Of a DNA stretch of 64,000 nucleotides, positions 8,452-18,965 are shown one piece after another; the first letter of the stretch is position 1; each line of letters opens with the position of its first letter. A model generated the notes under the pieces. The model was not told the DNA's origin. It made no database searches and worked only from the letters and a program-made list of their open reading frames with translations. The translations under genes were made by a program, and so were the position numbers. This DNA comes from Azorhizobium doebereinerae UFLA1-100 (GTDB lineage Bacteria; Pseudomonadota; Alphaproteobacteria; Rhizobiales; Xanthobacteraceae): the NCBI RefSeq assembly GCF_000473085.1, contig NZ_AXBA01000014.1, forward strand, positions 110,280 through 174,279, read 5' to 3'.

Positions 8452-10458
8452 TTATCGCATGAGCCTGGAGCGCCGCGCGCGCAAGGCCTGCGCGGCGCTC
8501 CAGGCGCCGTGCAGGGCCAGCACGGCGGCCGCGGCGCACAGGAAATTGGCCGGGGCGATATAGGCTTCGTTCACCGGCAGCCCGGCGGCGTCGCCGATGA
8601 CGAAGATCGCCACCCGCGCCGCCACCGAGGCGCCGAGCGCGAGCGCGACCAGCAGCGTCGGCGGCAACTGCCGGGCCATTGCCGCCATCGCCAGCCCGGC
8701 AAGGCCGGCGACGAGGCCCGCTACCGCCAGCGGCGGGAGGATGTAGGGAACCGCCGCCACCAGCATGCTGCGGACCAGATGCGAGGCGCGCAGGCGCACG
8801 TCGCCGATCAGGTTCACGCCGTCGGCGATCAGCTTGGTGATGCGGAACGTGCCCATATGCGTGGGGAACCGCGCCCCGATGGTGACGAGATCCCAGAGCC
8901 GGACGCGGGCCAGCGTCGCCCCGTCCTGCGTCACCTCCAGCTCGCAGGCCGGCAAGGCGCAGGCGGTGGTCACCCGGATCAACTGCTCTCCGGGCGGCGG
9001 CGGCGTCGGGCGGCCCTCGGGCGGCGGCAGCCGCTCCACCTGCGTGGGCAGCGCCGCGCCCGCGTCCCCAAGCATCCGCACCTCGATCGGGGCGGTGCCC
9101 GCTCCCGTGAACTGGGCCTCGACCACCACCGCCTGCGGCCGCTCGGCGCTCGGCACATGCGGCGGGGCGTTGAGGAAGATCAGGGCTTCGGCGATCTCCG
9201 GCGCGGTGCCCGTGCTGGGCGCGGCGAACACGCTGCCGGCCTGCGCCAGCGTCACCCGGCCCAGCATGGCGAGGATGCGGGCGGGCAGAGTCTCGACCAG
9301 GTCCGGCGCGAGGCGCGGGATGGCGTTGTGGAGCGTGCGGCGGCAGGTGAGGCGCCCGTCCGCGCAGGCCGCCTCCACCTCGTCCGCCACACGGGCGTAA
9401 TAGGCCTTGGCTTCTTCCAGCGTGCCATGGCTGCCGAGGCCGCGCACCGCGAACAGGAAGGTCACGTGGAACCAGCCGCCGGCGATGTCATTGCAGCCGG
9501 TGGCGTAGAACGGACAGCCATTGGTCCAGATCGGCGGCCCCGGCGGGTCGATGAACGGCTTCAGGGCTGCGAACGCCGGGCTGACGGCATAGATGCGCTG
9601 GCGGGTCGCCCGCGAGACCGGCACATAGGGCACCGTCTCGCCGTCCTCCACCGAGTAGAGCGCGCCGAGGGCGCGCTCGAAGGAGGCTTCCTTGATCGCC
9701 ACCGTGGTCCAGGTGCCGTAGGCAAGGCGGTTGGCGGCGCGATAGGCGACGTCCACCAGCGCGAAACCCACGGCCAGCCACAGGGTCGCGAGCAGGACGC
9801 CCTTCACCCGTGCGCGCCAGGGCGCGCCGTCGGCGGGGCGCGGCAGCGGATAGCCCAGCACCAGGAGGAAGATGGCGGGCAGGATCCAGACACCTTCCTC
9901 CCGCGTCAGCCACATCCAGGCGAGCAGGATGCCAGCCAGCAGCCCACGGCCCGGCGTGCCCGCCTCGCGGCTGCGATGCAGCAGCCAGAGGACGGCGGAA
10001 AGGACGAGCAGCGTCTGGCCGGAATAGATCGCGTCCCGCAGCACCCGCAGCGCCGCCGTGGTGCCGAGCACGGGGACCATGGCGAGGGCGAGCAGAACCG
10101 CCACGGCGAGGCGCCAGGAGCCGCCGATGCGCCCGACGACGGCGGCGAAGGTGGTGCAGGCGGCTGCCTGGAACAGGCCGTGGGCGAGCGTGACCGGCAG
10201 GCCGAGCCAGGAGGCGAGGGCGAGGAAGACCGAGTAGCCGTTGCCCTTGTGCAGGGTCAGGTGGGAATAGGTGCCGAACCAGTTGCCATAGGCGAAGCGC
10301 CGGCCCAGCGTGATGAACAGGCCGTCGTCAAAGGCGCCGTTGGGCTGGATGCTGATCGGTGCGAAGGCCGTGGTGATGACGATGCACAGCGCCACCAGGG
10401 CAAAAATGATCGTGACCCCCCGAGGCCCGCGCGCGGGCCCGGCTGCTGCGCCGTCCAT
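8452..10458 (-). CDS. large polytopic membrane protein, unknown function
   Basis: A 668-residue inner-membrane protein that I do not recognise. A first membrane helix lies at about residues 15-37, followed by several more up to about 230. A long loop of about 300 residues, probably periplasmic, contains paired cysteines (CPFYATGC, CADGRLTC, CALPAC). At least three C-terminal helices follow. The arrangement resembles GT-C-type glycosyltransferases or mannosyltransferase-like proteins, but no catalytic motif is certain. The start at 10458 is preceded by GAAGG at 8-12 bp, favoured over an ATG ten codons upstream. It converges on the Mrp gene with a 6-bp gap. Confidence 0.65.
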   Translation of the reverse strand: MDGAAAGPARGPRGVTIIFALVALCIVITTAFAPISIQPNGAFDDGLFITLGRRFAYGNWFGTYSHLTLHKGNGYSVFLALASWLGLPVTLAHGLFQAAACTTFAAVVGRIGGSWRLAVAVLLALAMVPVLGTTAALRVLRDAIYSGQTLLVLSAVLWLLHRSREAGTPGRGLLAGILLAWMWLTREEGVWILPAIFLLVLGYPLPRPADGAPWRARVKGVLLATLWLAVGFALVDVAYRAANRLAYGTWTTVAIKEASFERALGALYSVEDGETVPYVPVSRATRQRIYAVSPAFAALKPFIDPPGPPIWTNGCPFYATGCNDIAGGWFHVTFLFAVRGLGSHGTLEEAKAYYARVADEVEAACADGRLTCRRTLHNAIPRLAPDLVETLPARILAMLGRVTLAQAGSVFAAPSTGTAPEIAEALIFLNAPPHVPSAERPQAVVVEAQFTGAGTAPIEVRMLGDAGAALPTQVERLPPPEGRPTPPPPGEQLIRVTTACALPACELEVTQDGATLARVRLWDLVTIGARFPTHMGTFRITKLIADGVNLIGDVRLRASHLVRSMLVAAVPYILPPLAVAGLVAGLAGLAMAAMARQLPPTLLVALALGASVAARVAIFVIGDAAGLPVNEAYIAPANFLCAAAAVLALHGAWSAAQALRARRSRLMR

Positions 10459-10701
10459 TGATCTGACCTTCAAGGATCTGCACAGCACCCCACCGTGCGA
10501 GAGTTGGGACGTGCTCTAGCGGCGGGGCGATCGGGCGCGCAAGGGAATTCCCGGTCGCGGCGGGGCGCGCGAACGCCGGAGGCCACGAGATTTTCGCTCG
10601 GCCGCAATTCCATCCGCCGCGAAAAGGCCCTAGAAGAAAGTCGATGATGACCCGGCGTCAAAGACCGGATAGGCGTCTTGGCGCACAAGAATATTTCGTA
10701 G

Positions 10702-11805
<1,104 letters not shown>

Positions 11806-11842
11806 TCTAAGGCCCTGCCAAGCAGTATCCAGTTGACGAACC

Positions 11843-11878
11843 GGCCGGCGCGGATGGCTTCATCCCCGCCGGCCTTTT
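11843..11878 (+). terminator. Rho-independent terminator after TRAP receptor
   Basis: A 14-bp GC stem with one mismatch (arms 11843-11856 and 11861-11874), loop GCTT, is followed directly by TTTT at 11875. It lies 38 bp after the stop of the TRAP receptor gene and is one of the clearest terminators in the window. Confidence 0.85.
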
Positions 11879-11921
11879 CGTGTCCGGCACCGGCGCAAAG
11901 GGCGCGGCCGCGCCCTCGGCT

Positions 11922-12473
11922 CTAGCGATTCTCCAGGCCCTTGGCCTCGCGCTCGGCGCGGATGGCGGCGGCCTCGATGCGAACCTTGTCGCGCAGCTCG
12001 ATCAGGCCGGCGCGGGCACTCTGCCGCGCGGCCGGCGGCAGGCCGGGCTCGGGATTGGCCTCGTCCCAGGTCAGCACCTTGTCGATGGTGCGGATCAGCG
12101 CCGAGATGTCGCCGAAGGCATATGCGTTGATCGGCTGCCCCAGGCTTTCCATCAGCGAGGCGAACAGCGCCGGGGCGCCCGAGGGGTCGAGGTCGGGATG
12201 GGCGGCGAGAAAGGCGCGGAACCGCAATTGCCCCGCATAGAACCAGAAGACGGCATCCTCCTTCTTGCCGTTCGCCCACTGCCGGCCGGCGCGGCGCAGC
12301 AGCGCGGTCGCCTCCTGGGCGTTCACCGCATCCGCGCTCGCGGCGGGCGCGCCGGCCGCCTGGGGCCAGGCGGGGGTGGTTCCGGTGGGGAGCAGGAGCA
12401 GGCAGGCGGCGATCGGGAGAAGCGTGCGAAATGGTGCGGCGGCGTGGGTTCCGCGGCGCGTGGCGAACGGCAC
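11922..12473 (-). CDS. hypothetical secreted protein
   Basis: A 183-residue protein that I do not recognise. An N-terminal signal peptide is clear: Arg residues, a hydrophobic run TLLPIAACLLLLP and a cleavage region near residue 38. The mature part is helical, with a GKKEDAVFWFYAGQLRF segment near 70-87 that resembles TPR-like helices, and a charged C-terminus. The start is GTG at 12473, supported by AAGGAG six bases upstream. It is oriented toward the TRAP receptor's terminator. Function is unknown; periplasmic location is inferred. Confidence 0.7.
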   Translation of the reverse strand: MPFATRRGTHAAAPFRTLLPIAACLLLLPTGTTPAWPQAAGAPAASADAVNAQEATALLRRAGRQWANGKKEDAVFWFYAGQLRFRAFLAAHPDLDPSGAPALFASLMESLGQPINAYAFGDISALIRTIDKVLTWDEANPEPGLPPAARQSARAGLIELRDKVRIEAAAIRAEREAKGLENR

Positions 12474-12872
12474 GTTGCACTCCTTGAGGGGCGCCGGGGG
12501 CGGCGGCGCAAAGGGACGGGCGGCGCGGGGACTTGGGGCAGGCGAGGCTTGGAGGCGGGAGGGCGCCTTGCGGGCATCCGGCGGGCGTGATCCCGGTGTC
12601 GATCAGGCGGGGGCGCGGCGGGGGCGACCAGCGGGCCGAGGCAAAAGGATCCGTAAATAACAATATGACGCTGTATCATGGCTCGTAGCCTTATTGGTTG
12701 CCGCACGTTACCAAGTTTCGGCGGCATAAGGCAATATTGCCCCCAAGTCATGACAATTGAATGCGGTACCAAAATACGTCATGACGGGGCGGCAGGCCGG
12801 CTCTATTCTGCCCGGCGCGATCTTATAGCTTGATATGTTTTGCCGCGGGCGGCGCCTGCCGCGCGCGGCAAG
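12474..12872. other. AT-rich gap with palindromes upstream of the secreted protein
   Basis: No gene is seen. The part from about 12650 to 12835 is clearly less GC-rich than its surroundings. It contains a perfect palindrome GCAATATTGC at 12731-12740 and two copies of the palindrome GTCATGAC at 12747-12754 and 12778-12785, 31 bp apart, or about three helical turns. These could be binding sites for a dimeric regulator of the leftward secreted protein gene, but no regulator is adjacent. Confidence 0.4.
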
Positions 12873-12904
12873 AAAAACCCCGGAGCGCAGGGCGCTCCGG
12901 GGTT
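12873..12904 (-). terminator. Rho-independent terminator after the triple-repeat protein
   Basis: Reading leftward, a perfect 13-bp stem (arms 12892-12904 and 12876-12888) with a 3-base loop leads into a run of T residues (the A run at 12873-12877 on the top strand). It lies about 60 bp after the stop codon of the secreted repeat protein gene. Confidence 0.85.
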
Positions 12905-12964
12905 CTTGGCGATGCGGCCGGGGATGGGCCGTGGCCGGGTCCGCTCGGGGGGAGCGGCCTGCCC

Positions 12965-13369
12965 TCAGCGGGTGGCGCCCGGCGTCGCCTGGGTCCGGCC
13001 GCCCTCCTGGGCGGGGCCCTGGTTGGCGTCCTGCGAAGAGAGGCCGCTGCGCGGGGTGATGCTGCCGGTGGTGTCCATGGTGCTGCCGCCGCTGGAGCTG
13101 GCGCCCGGCGTCGCCTGGGTGCGGCCGCCTTCCTGGGCGGCGCCCTTGTGGGTGTCCTGGCTGCTGATGCCGCTGCGCGCGGTGGGCGTGGAGGCGCCGT
13201 CGCGCGGGGTCACGCCGGTGGTGGAACTGGCGCCCGGCGTCGCCTGGGTGCGGCCGCCCTCCTCGGCCGGGCCCTGGTGCGGGTCCTGGGTGGAGAGGCC
13301 GCTCTGGGCGGAGGCGCCGATGGTGGAAACGGCCAGCAGGGCGGCGGTGGCGAGCGTGAGTTTGCGCAT
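12965..13369 (-). CDS. small secreted protein of three tandem repeats
   Basis: A 134-residue protein of unknown function. A signal peptide MRKLTLATAALLAV ends near ASA at residue 20. The mature chain is almost entirely three imperfect copies of a module of about 26 residues starting SGLS/SGIS, then QD.H.G.A.EEGGRTQ and ending ATPGAS. The copies start near residues 23, 66 and 109 and are joined by Ser/Thr/Gly-rich linkers. It has no cysteine and little hydrophobicity, so it is probably a disordered periplasmic or extracellular protein. The ATG at 13369 is preceded by AAGGAG. The DNA repeats are well conserved, suggesting recent duplication or gene conversion. Confidence 0.75.
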   Translation of the reverse strand: MRKLTLATAALLAVSTIGASAQSGLSTQDPHQGPAEEGGRTQATPGASSTTGVTPRDGASTPTARSGISSQDTHKGAAQEGGRTQATPGASSSGGSTMDTTGSITPRSGLSSQDANQGPAQEGGRTQATPGATR

Positions 13370-13623
13370 GTGGAAGCTCCTTCTGATGTCCCTCCTGAGC
13401 CACAACTGTCCTTGCGGGAGTTGGTTCATTCACACAAATGGGAAGCGAAAACAGGCACTTTGCGGGAACCGGACGGGCCCGGCCCCGAGCCTGCTTGAAT
13501 TGCGTCCGGGCGCCCTCTAGTGTCCGACCGCGCTCCCGCGAGGGGCGCATCCCGTCCCGCATGGCGGCGTCGGCAGGGGCGGATCGGCCACGCCTGCGGC
13601 GGCGCCGCTGACCTGAAGCGCTC

Positions 13624-14556
13624 ATGATCGATCCCGCCCTTCCGCCCCATATGCGGCCCGACCGCTCGTTCCAGGGCCTGCTGCTGACCCTCCAGGCCTT
13701 CTGGGCCGGCCAGGGCTGCGTGGTTCTCCAGCCCTATGACATGGAAGTGGGGGCGGGCACCTTTCATCCGGCGACCACGCTGCGGGCGCTGGGGCCGAGG
13801 CACTGGAAGGCGGCCTATGTGCAGCCCTCCCGCCGGCCCAAGGACGGGCGCTATGGCGAGAACCCCAACCGGCTCCAGCATTATTACCAGTTCCAGGTGA
13901 TCCTGAAGCCGTCCCCGGCCAACCTCCAGGAGCTCTATCTCCAGTCGCTGGATGCCATCGGCATCGATACCCGGCTGCATGACGTGCGCTTCGTCGAGGA
14001 CGACTGGGAGAGCCCGACCCTGGGCGCCTGGGGGCTCGGCTGGGAGTGCTGGTGCGACGGCATGGAGGTCTCGCAGTTCACTTACTTCCAGCAGGTGGCG
14101 GGCTTTGAATGTTCCCCGGTCTCGGGAGAACTGACCTATGGCCTGGAGCGTCTTGCCATGTATGTGCAGGGCGTGGAGAACGTCTACGACCTGAATTTCA
14201 ATGGTCGAGATGGCGCCGAGAAGGTCACCTATGGCGATGTCTTCCTGCAGGCCGAGAAGGAATACTCGCGCCACAACTTCGAGCATGCCGACACCGACAT
14301 GCTGCTGGAGCAGTTCCGCATGGCGGAGTCTGCCTGCGCCAAGTATCTCGCCGCTGGTGATGCCGGCGAGCGGCACCTGATGGCGCAGCCGGCCTATGAC
14401 CAGTGCATCAAGGCCTCCCACGTCTTCAATTTGCTGGATGCCCGCGGGGTGATCTCGGTCACCGAGCGGCAGAGCTATATCCTCAGGGTCCGCGAGCTGG
14501 CCAAGGCCTGCGGCGCGGCCTGGCTGAAGACCGAGGCGGGCGGCGCGACCGCCTGA
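13624..14556 (+). CDS. glyQ: glycyl-tRNA synthetase alpha subunit
   Basis: The 310-residue catalytic alpha subunit of bacterial-type (alpha2beta2) glycyl-tRNA synthetase, which charges tRNA-Gly in the cytosol. Class II signatures are visible: [18 protein letters not shown] near 55-72 (motif 2 region), then [19 protein letters not shown] near 76-94, and the motif 3-like YGLERLAMY near 170. Length and sequence fit the family throughout. The partner glyS lies 1.8 kb downstream on the same strand, but an MHS transporter and a repeat array separate the two, which is unusual because glyQ and glyS are normally adjacent. Confidence 0.97.
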   Translation: MIDPALPPHMRPDRSFQGLLLTLQAFWAGQGCVVLQPYDMEVGAGTFHPATTLRALGPRHWKAAYVQPSRRPKDGRYGENPNRLQHYYQFQVILKPSPANLQELYLQSLDAIGIDTRLHDVRFVEDDWESPTLGAWGLGWECWCDGMEVSQFTYFQQVAGFECSPVSGELTYGLERLAMYVQGVENVYDLNFNGRDGAEKVTYGDVFLQAEKEYSRHNFEHADTDMLLEQFRMAESACAKYLAAGDAGERHLMAQPAYDQCIKASHVFNLLDARGVISVTERQSYILRVRELAKACGAAWLKTEAGGATA

Positions 14557-14575
14557 GCGCATCGCCGCGCATTTC

Positions 14576-14755
14576 CCCATTTGCGACACCGTGTCTTGCG
14601 ACGCGGCGGGGGCGGGACGGCGAGGGGCGCGGAGGGCGCGCCACGCTGCCCATCGACGCGCAATTCCCCACTTGCGACACCCTGTCTTGCGACAGCGGTC
14701 TTGCGCTACGGTGTCCTGCGACTGCCCGTGATGCAACATCCTGTCCCATGACCGG
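14576..14755. repeat. degenerate tandem array with TGTCYTGCGAC core
   Basis: The 363-bp gap between glyQ and the transporter holds a degenerate array. The core TTGCGACACCGTGTC followed by TTGCGAC occurs at 14581-14602, with one mismatch at 14672-14693, and more diverged at 14701-14722 and 14731-14752. TGTC words start at 14592, 14683, 14712 and 14742, so the period is about 30 bp (91 bp being three periods). The unit contains the dyad GACAC-C-GTGTC. A 19-bp stretch of the first unit (14576-14594) recurs exactly at 43936-43954. The rest of the gap is a run of GC-rich imperfect repeats before the transporter start. Confidence 0.7.
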
Positions 14756-14919
14756 AGCCGGCAGGCGGGCGCCGGGGACGGCCGGGCGAAGCGGGGGCAC
14801 ATCATGGCGACGAGGCGGGCAAAGCGGGTGAGGGGCCGGCGGGTGACCGGCCGGCGGCTGACGGGCCCACGGGCGACCGCCCTGCGGGCGATGGACCCGC
14901 GCCCCGGGAGCCCGCGCCC

Positions 14920-16257
14920 ATGACCGGGGCGCTCACGGTGGACGCCGCCCCCGGGCGCGGCGGGGCGGATGCCCCCGGCGGCGCGGATACCCCGGGCGGA
15001 GCCGCGCGGCCCGCCCTTCCGCCCCGCGTGATCCTGGCCGGCGCCCTCGGCAACATGCTGGAGTGGTATGATTTTGCGGCCTGCGGCTATCTGGCCGCGG
15101 TGTTCGCCAAGAATTTCTTCCCCGCCGGCGACAGCTTCGTCGGCCTGATCTCGGCCTTCGGCATCTTCGCCGCCTCCTTCCTCATGCGCCCGCTGGGCGG
15201 CATCGTCTTCGGCCATGTGGGCGACCGCTACGGCCGGCGGGCGGCGCTGCTGCTCTCGGTTGCGCTGATGTGCGTCTCCACCGTCGCCATCGGCCTGCTG
15301 CCCACCTATGCCGCCATCGGCATCCTGGCGCCCGCCCTGCTGCTGGTGCTGCGGCTGCTCCAGGGCCTGTCCATCGGCGGCGAATACACCACCTCGGCCA
15401 TCTTCCTGGCCGAGCAGAGCCCGCCGCGCTGGCGCGGCTTCATCACCGGCTTCTCCAGCATGGGGGCGACCGCGGGCATCCTGCTCGGCTCCGCCGTGGC
15501 GGCGCTGGTCGCCAGCCTGATGCCCGAGGCGGACATGGTGGCCTGGGGCTGGCGCGTGCCCTTCCTGCTCGGCATCGTGCTCGGGCTCGCCACCCTGCTG
15601 CTGCGCCGCACCGCCGCCTTCGACGCGGCGCCCGCCGCGCCCCTGGCCGAGGCGCCGCTGGTGGTGGCCTTCGCCACCGACGGGCGCAACATCCTGCGCG
15701 CGGCGGTGCTCAACGCCATGCTGGGCGCGGGCTTCTACATGCTGTTCGTCTATCTCGCCACCTACATGCAGCAGGTGGACCGGCTGCCCGAGCGCATGGC
15801 ATTGCAGATCAACACCGCCAGCATGGTGCTGCTGCTGGTGCTGAGCCCGCTGTGCGCGGCCCTGTCCGACATGCTCGGGCGCAAGGTGCTGCTGGTGGGC
15901 TCGCTGGCCGGCTTCGCGCTGTTCTCCTGGCCGCTGTTCGCCATGCTCAGCAGCGGGCAGGCGGGGCAGGTGATGCTGGCCCAGGCCGGCTTCGCCGTGC
16001 TCACCGCCGCCTATTGCGCGCCCATGCCTGCGATCCTGGTGGAGATGTTCCGGCGCGCCACCCGCTGCTCGGCCATGTCGGTGGGCTACAACATCGCCCT
16101 GGGGCTGATCGGCGGCACCGCGCCCATGGTGGCGGTCTATCTGGTGAACCGGCTCGACGACGATATGGGCCCGGCGATCTATCTCATCGTGGTGGCGCTG
16201 ATCTCGCTGGCCGCCGCCCTCACCGTCACCGACAAGGCCCGGCAGGTGCTGGATTGA
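14920..16257 (+). CDS. MFS transporter, metabolite:H+ symporter (MHS) family
   Basis: A 445-residue major facilitator with about 12 membrane helices. Family signatures for MHS symporters (citrate, ketoglutarate, proline/betaine transporters) are present: GNMLEWYDFAACGY near residues 44-57, RPLGGIVFGHVGDRYGRR near 90-107, and GLSIGGEYTTSAIFLAE near 150. The substrate cannot be told from sequence. The first 33 residues are Gly/Ala/Pro-rich and poorly constrained, so the true start may be later. It sits between glyQ and glyS, breaking the usual pair. No adjacent catabolic gene hints at its substrate. Confidence 0.9.
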   Translation: MTGALTVDAAPGRGGADAPGGADTPGGAARPALPPRVILAGALGNMLEWYDFAACGYLAAVFAKNFFPAGDSFVGLISAFGIFAASFLMRPLGGIVFGHVGDRYGRRAALLLSVALMCVSTVAIGLLPTYAAIGILAPALLLVLRLLQGLSIGGEYTTSAIFLAEQSPPRWRGFITGFSSMGATAGILLGSAVAALVASLMPEADMVAWGWRVPFLLGIVLGLATLLLRRTAAFDAAPAAPLAEAPLVVAFATDGRNILRAAVLNAMLGAGFYMLFVYLATYMQQVDRLPERMALQINTASMVLLLVLSPLCAALSDMLGRKVLLVGSLAGFALFSWPLFAMLSSGQAGQVMLAQAGFAVLTAAYCAPMPAILVEMFRRATRCSAMSVGYNIALGLIGGTAPMVAVYLVNRLDDDMGPAIYLIVVALISLAAALTVTDKARQVLD

Positions 16258-16379
16258 CGGCGGCCGCGGCGACGGCGCGGGGGCAAGATCGCCGCCCATG
16301 TCTCGACGCGGCGGCCGAAAAGCTCTAGCACGGGCCGGACACGATCCTCTCGAACCGGGGCCCAGCGCCGCGCGATCCC

Positions 16380-18614
16380 ATGCCCGATCTGCTCCTTGAA
16401 CTGTTCTCCGAAGAAATCCCCGCCCGGATGCAGGCGCAGGCGGCCGACACGCTGCGCAAGCTCGTCACCGACGCGCTGGTGGAGCGCGGCCTGCTCTATG
16501 AGGGCGCCAAGGCCTTCGTGACGCCGCGCCGCCTCGCGCTCGCCGTGCACGGCCTGCCCGGCCGGCAGGCGGACAGCCGCGAGGAGCGCAAGGGCCCGCG
16601 CGTGGGCGCCCCCGACGGCGCCATCCAGGGCTTCCTGAAAGCCTCGGGCCTTGCCTCCATCGATCAGGCGAAGATCGAGAGCGACCCCAAGAAGGGCGAG
16701 TTCTACGTCGCCGTCATCGAGCGGCCCGGCAAGGCGACCACGCAGGTCATCGCCGACATCGTGCCGGAGATCATCCGCGCCTTCCCCTGGCCGAAGTCCA
16801 TGCGCTGGGGCACCGGCACGCTGCGCTGGGTGCGCCCGCTGCATGCCATCGTCTGCACCTTCGGCACCGATGTGGAAGACCCCGAGGTGGTGCGCTTCGA
16901 GGTGGAGGGCATCGTCTCCGGCGACGTGACGCGCGGCCACCGCTTCCTCGCGCCCGAGCCGATCCGGGTGCGCCGCCTGGAGGACTGGATGGCCAAGCTG
17001 GAGGCGGCCAAGGTGGTCGCCGACCGCGACCGCCGCAAGGCCATCATCCTCAACGACGCCAAGGACCTCGCCTTGGTGCACGGGCTGGAGCTGGTGGAGG
17101 ACGAGGCGCTGCTGGACGAGGTGGCGGGCCTGGTGGAATGGCCGGTCACGCTCATGGGCACGTTCGAGGAGCGCTTCCTCGACATTCCGGACGAGGTGAT
17201 CCGCGCCACCATCCGCGCCAACCAGAAGTGCTTCGTGCTGCGCGACCCGCGCACCGGGCGCCTCGCCAACCGCTTCGTGCTCATCTCCAACATCGCCGCC
17301 ACCGATGGCGGCGCGGCCATCGTGGCCGGCAACGAGCGCGTCATCCGCGCCCGCCTGTCCGACGCCAAGTTCTTCTGGGACACCGACCGCCGCACCCCCA
17401 TGGCGGACCGGCTCGGCAAGTTCGACCAGATCACCTTCCATGAGAAGCTGGGCTCGCAGGGCGCGCGCATCAACCGCATCGTCGCGCTGGCCCGCGAGAT
17501 CGCCCCGCTGGTGGGCGCCGATCCGGAACTGGCCGGGCAGGCGGCGCGGCTCGCCAAGGCCGACCTGCTGACCGAGGTGGTGGGCGAATTCCCCGAGCTT
17601 CAGGGCCTGATGGGCCGCTATTACGCCCGGCACGAGAACCTGCCGGCCGAGGTCGCCGCCGCCAGCGAGGAGCACTACAAGCCGCAGGGCCCCTCCGACC
17701 GCGTGCCGACCGCGCCGGTCTCCATCGCCGTGGCGCTGGCCGACAAGCTCGACACCCTGGTCGGCTTCTGGGCCATCGACGAGAAGCCCACCGGCTCCAA
17801 GGACCCCTATGCGCTGCGCCGCGCGGCGCTGGGCGTCATCCGCATCATCCTCGACAACAATCTGCGCCTGCCGCTGCGCCCGCTGCTGGTGAGCGCCACC
17901 CGGCCGATCCTGGGCGAGGAGCATTACGAGACCCATCCGCAGGACGTCTCGCGCCTGGAGAGCCTTGCCGACAAGGTGGTGAGCGACATCCTCCAGGGCC
18001 TCGCCAAGCGCCTCGCCAATTTGCCGGCGGACGCCGACGTGGAAAGCCCCGAGCGCATCGAGGGGCTGACCATCTCCGGGGATCTGGCCGCCGACCTCAT
18101 GTCCTTCTTCGCCGACCGGCTGAAGGTGCATCTGCGCGACCGCGGCGCCCGCCACGACCTGGTGGACGCGGTGTTCGCGCTGCCGGGCCAGGACGACCTG
18201 CTGCTGGTGGTGCGCCGGGTGGAGGCGCTGGCCGCCTTCCTCGACAGCGAGGACGGCCGCATCCTTCTGGCCGGCTATCGCCGCGCGGTGAACATCCTGC
18301 GCATCGAGGAGAAGAAGGACGGCCTCATCTTCGCCGGCCCGGCCGAAGCCAAGCTGCTGAAGGAGCCGGCCGAGGAGCATCTGGCCGCCGCCATCGAGAC
18401 GGTGAAGCGGCAGGTGGCGGACGCGGTGGGCCGCGAGGACTATGCGGCGGCCATGGGCTCGCTGTCGCACCTGCGCGGGCCGGTGGACGCCTTCTTCGAC
18501 GCGGTGACGGTGAACGCGCCGGAGCCGGCGCTGCGCGTCAACCGCCTGAAGCTGCTGGACGAGATCCGCTCCGCCACGCGCGGCATCGCCGACTTCGACC
18601 GCATCGAGGGGTAG
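16380..18614 (+). CDS. glyS: glycyl-tRNA synthetase beta subunit
   Basis: The 744-residue beta subunit of glycyl-tRNA synthetase, needed for tRNA recognition. It begins [18 protein letters not shown], the hallmark N-terminus of GlyS, and shows conserved segments such as PRRLAL near 45, MRWG near 140, and an HD-like region [11 protein letters not shown] near 350. A C-terminal anticodon-binding (DALR-like) domain covers the last 100 residues. Length is slightly above the usual 690-700. It follows the MHS transporter by 122 bp and ends before a good terminator. Confidence 0.97.
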   Translation: MPDLLLELFSEEIPARMQAQAADTLRKLVTDALVERGLLYEGAKAFVTPRRLALAVHGLPGRQADSREERKGPRVGAPDGAIQGFLKASGLASIDQAKIESDPKKGEFYVAVIERPGKATTQVIADIVPEIIRAFPWPKSMRWGTGTLRWVRPLHAIVCTFGTDVEDPEVVRFEVEGIVSGDVTRGHRFLAPEPIRVRRLEDWMAKLEAAKVVADRDRRKAIILNDAKDLALVHGLELVEDEALLDEVAGLVEWPVTLMGTFEERFLDIPDEVIRATIRANQKCFVLRDPRTGRLANRFVLISNIAATDGGAAIVAGNERVIRARLSDAKFFWDTDRRTPMADRLGKFDQITFHEKLGSQGARINRIVALAREIAPLVGADPELAGQAARLAKADLLTEVVGEFPELQGLMGRYYARHENLPAEVAAASEEHYKPQGPSDRVPTAPVSIAVALADKLDTLVGFWAIDEKPTGSKDPYALRRAALGVIRIILDNNLRLPLRPLLVSATRPILGEEHYETHPQDVSRLESLADKVVSDILQGLAKRLANLPADADVESPERIEGLTISGDLAADLMSFFADRLKVHLRDRGARHDLVDAVFALPGQDDLLLVVRRVEALAAFLDSEDGRILLAGYRRAVNILRIEEKKDGLIFAGPAEAKLLKEPAEEHLAAAIETVKRQVADAVGREDYAAAMGSLSHLRGPVDAFFDAVTVNAPEPALRVNRLKLLDEIRSATRGIADFDRIEG

Positions 18615-18629
18615 GGGCGGGGGCTGCGC

Positions 18630-18700
18630 CGGGTTCCCTGGGGGCGTGCTCTTGGGGAGCGCTCTTGGGGGCTGGGTTTCTGGGGCCGCATTCTTGGGGC
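18630..18700. repeat. 13-16 bp tandem array after glyS
   Basis: Copies of a TCTTGGGG-like word start near 18650, 18663, 18679 and 18692, with a weaker one near 18636, giving 13-16 bp spacing. The array begins about 15 bp after the glyS stop and ends before the glyS terminator. It has no coding function that I can see. Confidence 0.55.
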
Positions 18701-18716
18701 CGATCATGATGTGACG

Positions 18717-18746
18717 CCGCCTGGACGATGGTCCGGGCGGTTTTTT
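18717..18746 (+). terminator. Rho-independent terminator after glyS
   Basis: A 10-bp stem with one G-T wobble (arms 18717-18726 and 18731-18740), loop GATG, is followed by TTTTTT at 18741-18746. It lies about 100 bp after the glyS stop codon. Confidence 0.85.
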
Positions 18747-18796
18747 GTTGTCGCACGCCTGCCGTCTCGCGCGACCGCGCAGAACCCGCGCAGGCA

Positions 18797-18965
18797 CCTC
18801 CCCCCTTGCGGGGGAGGGCAGGGAGGGGGGTGACGCGCGCGCCGACCGCGCCCGCTTGGGCCTGTGCGCGGCGGCGGCACCGGGCCTGTGCGCCCATCCG
18901 ATCGCGCTCCCGTCCCCGGCCGTTTCACCCCCCTCCCCAACCCTCCCCCGCAAGGGGGGAGGGGG
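18797..18965. repeat. bipartite palindromic repeat, copy A
   Basis: Two GC palindromes in opposite orientation, around 18797-18832 and 18926-18965, each with a CTCCCCC...GCGGGGGAG-type core and a one-sided tail rich in C or G. They are separated by about 95 bp. The same paired design recurs at 19.8, 23.4, 32.9-33.2 and 56.2 kb. The rest of the 767-bp gap between glyS and sciP (18966-19381) has no recognised gene; its last 150 bp are more AT-rich and probably carry the sciP promoter. Confidence 0.75.

Noticed and set aside
18797..18965. Regular palindromic repeats as a CRISPR array
   Set aside because: There are only two units per site, in opposite orientation, with no regular spacers and no cas genes.
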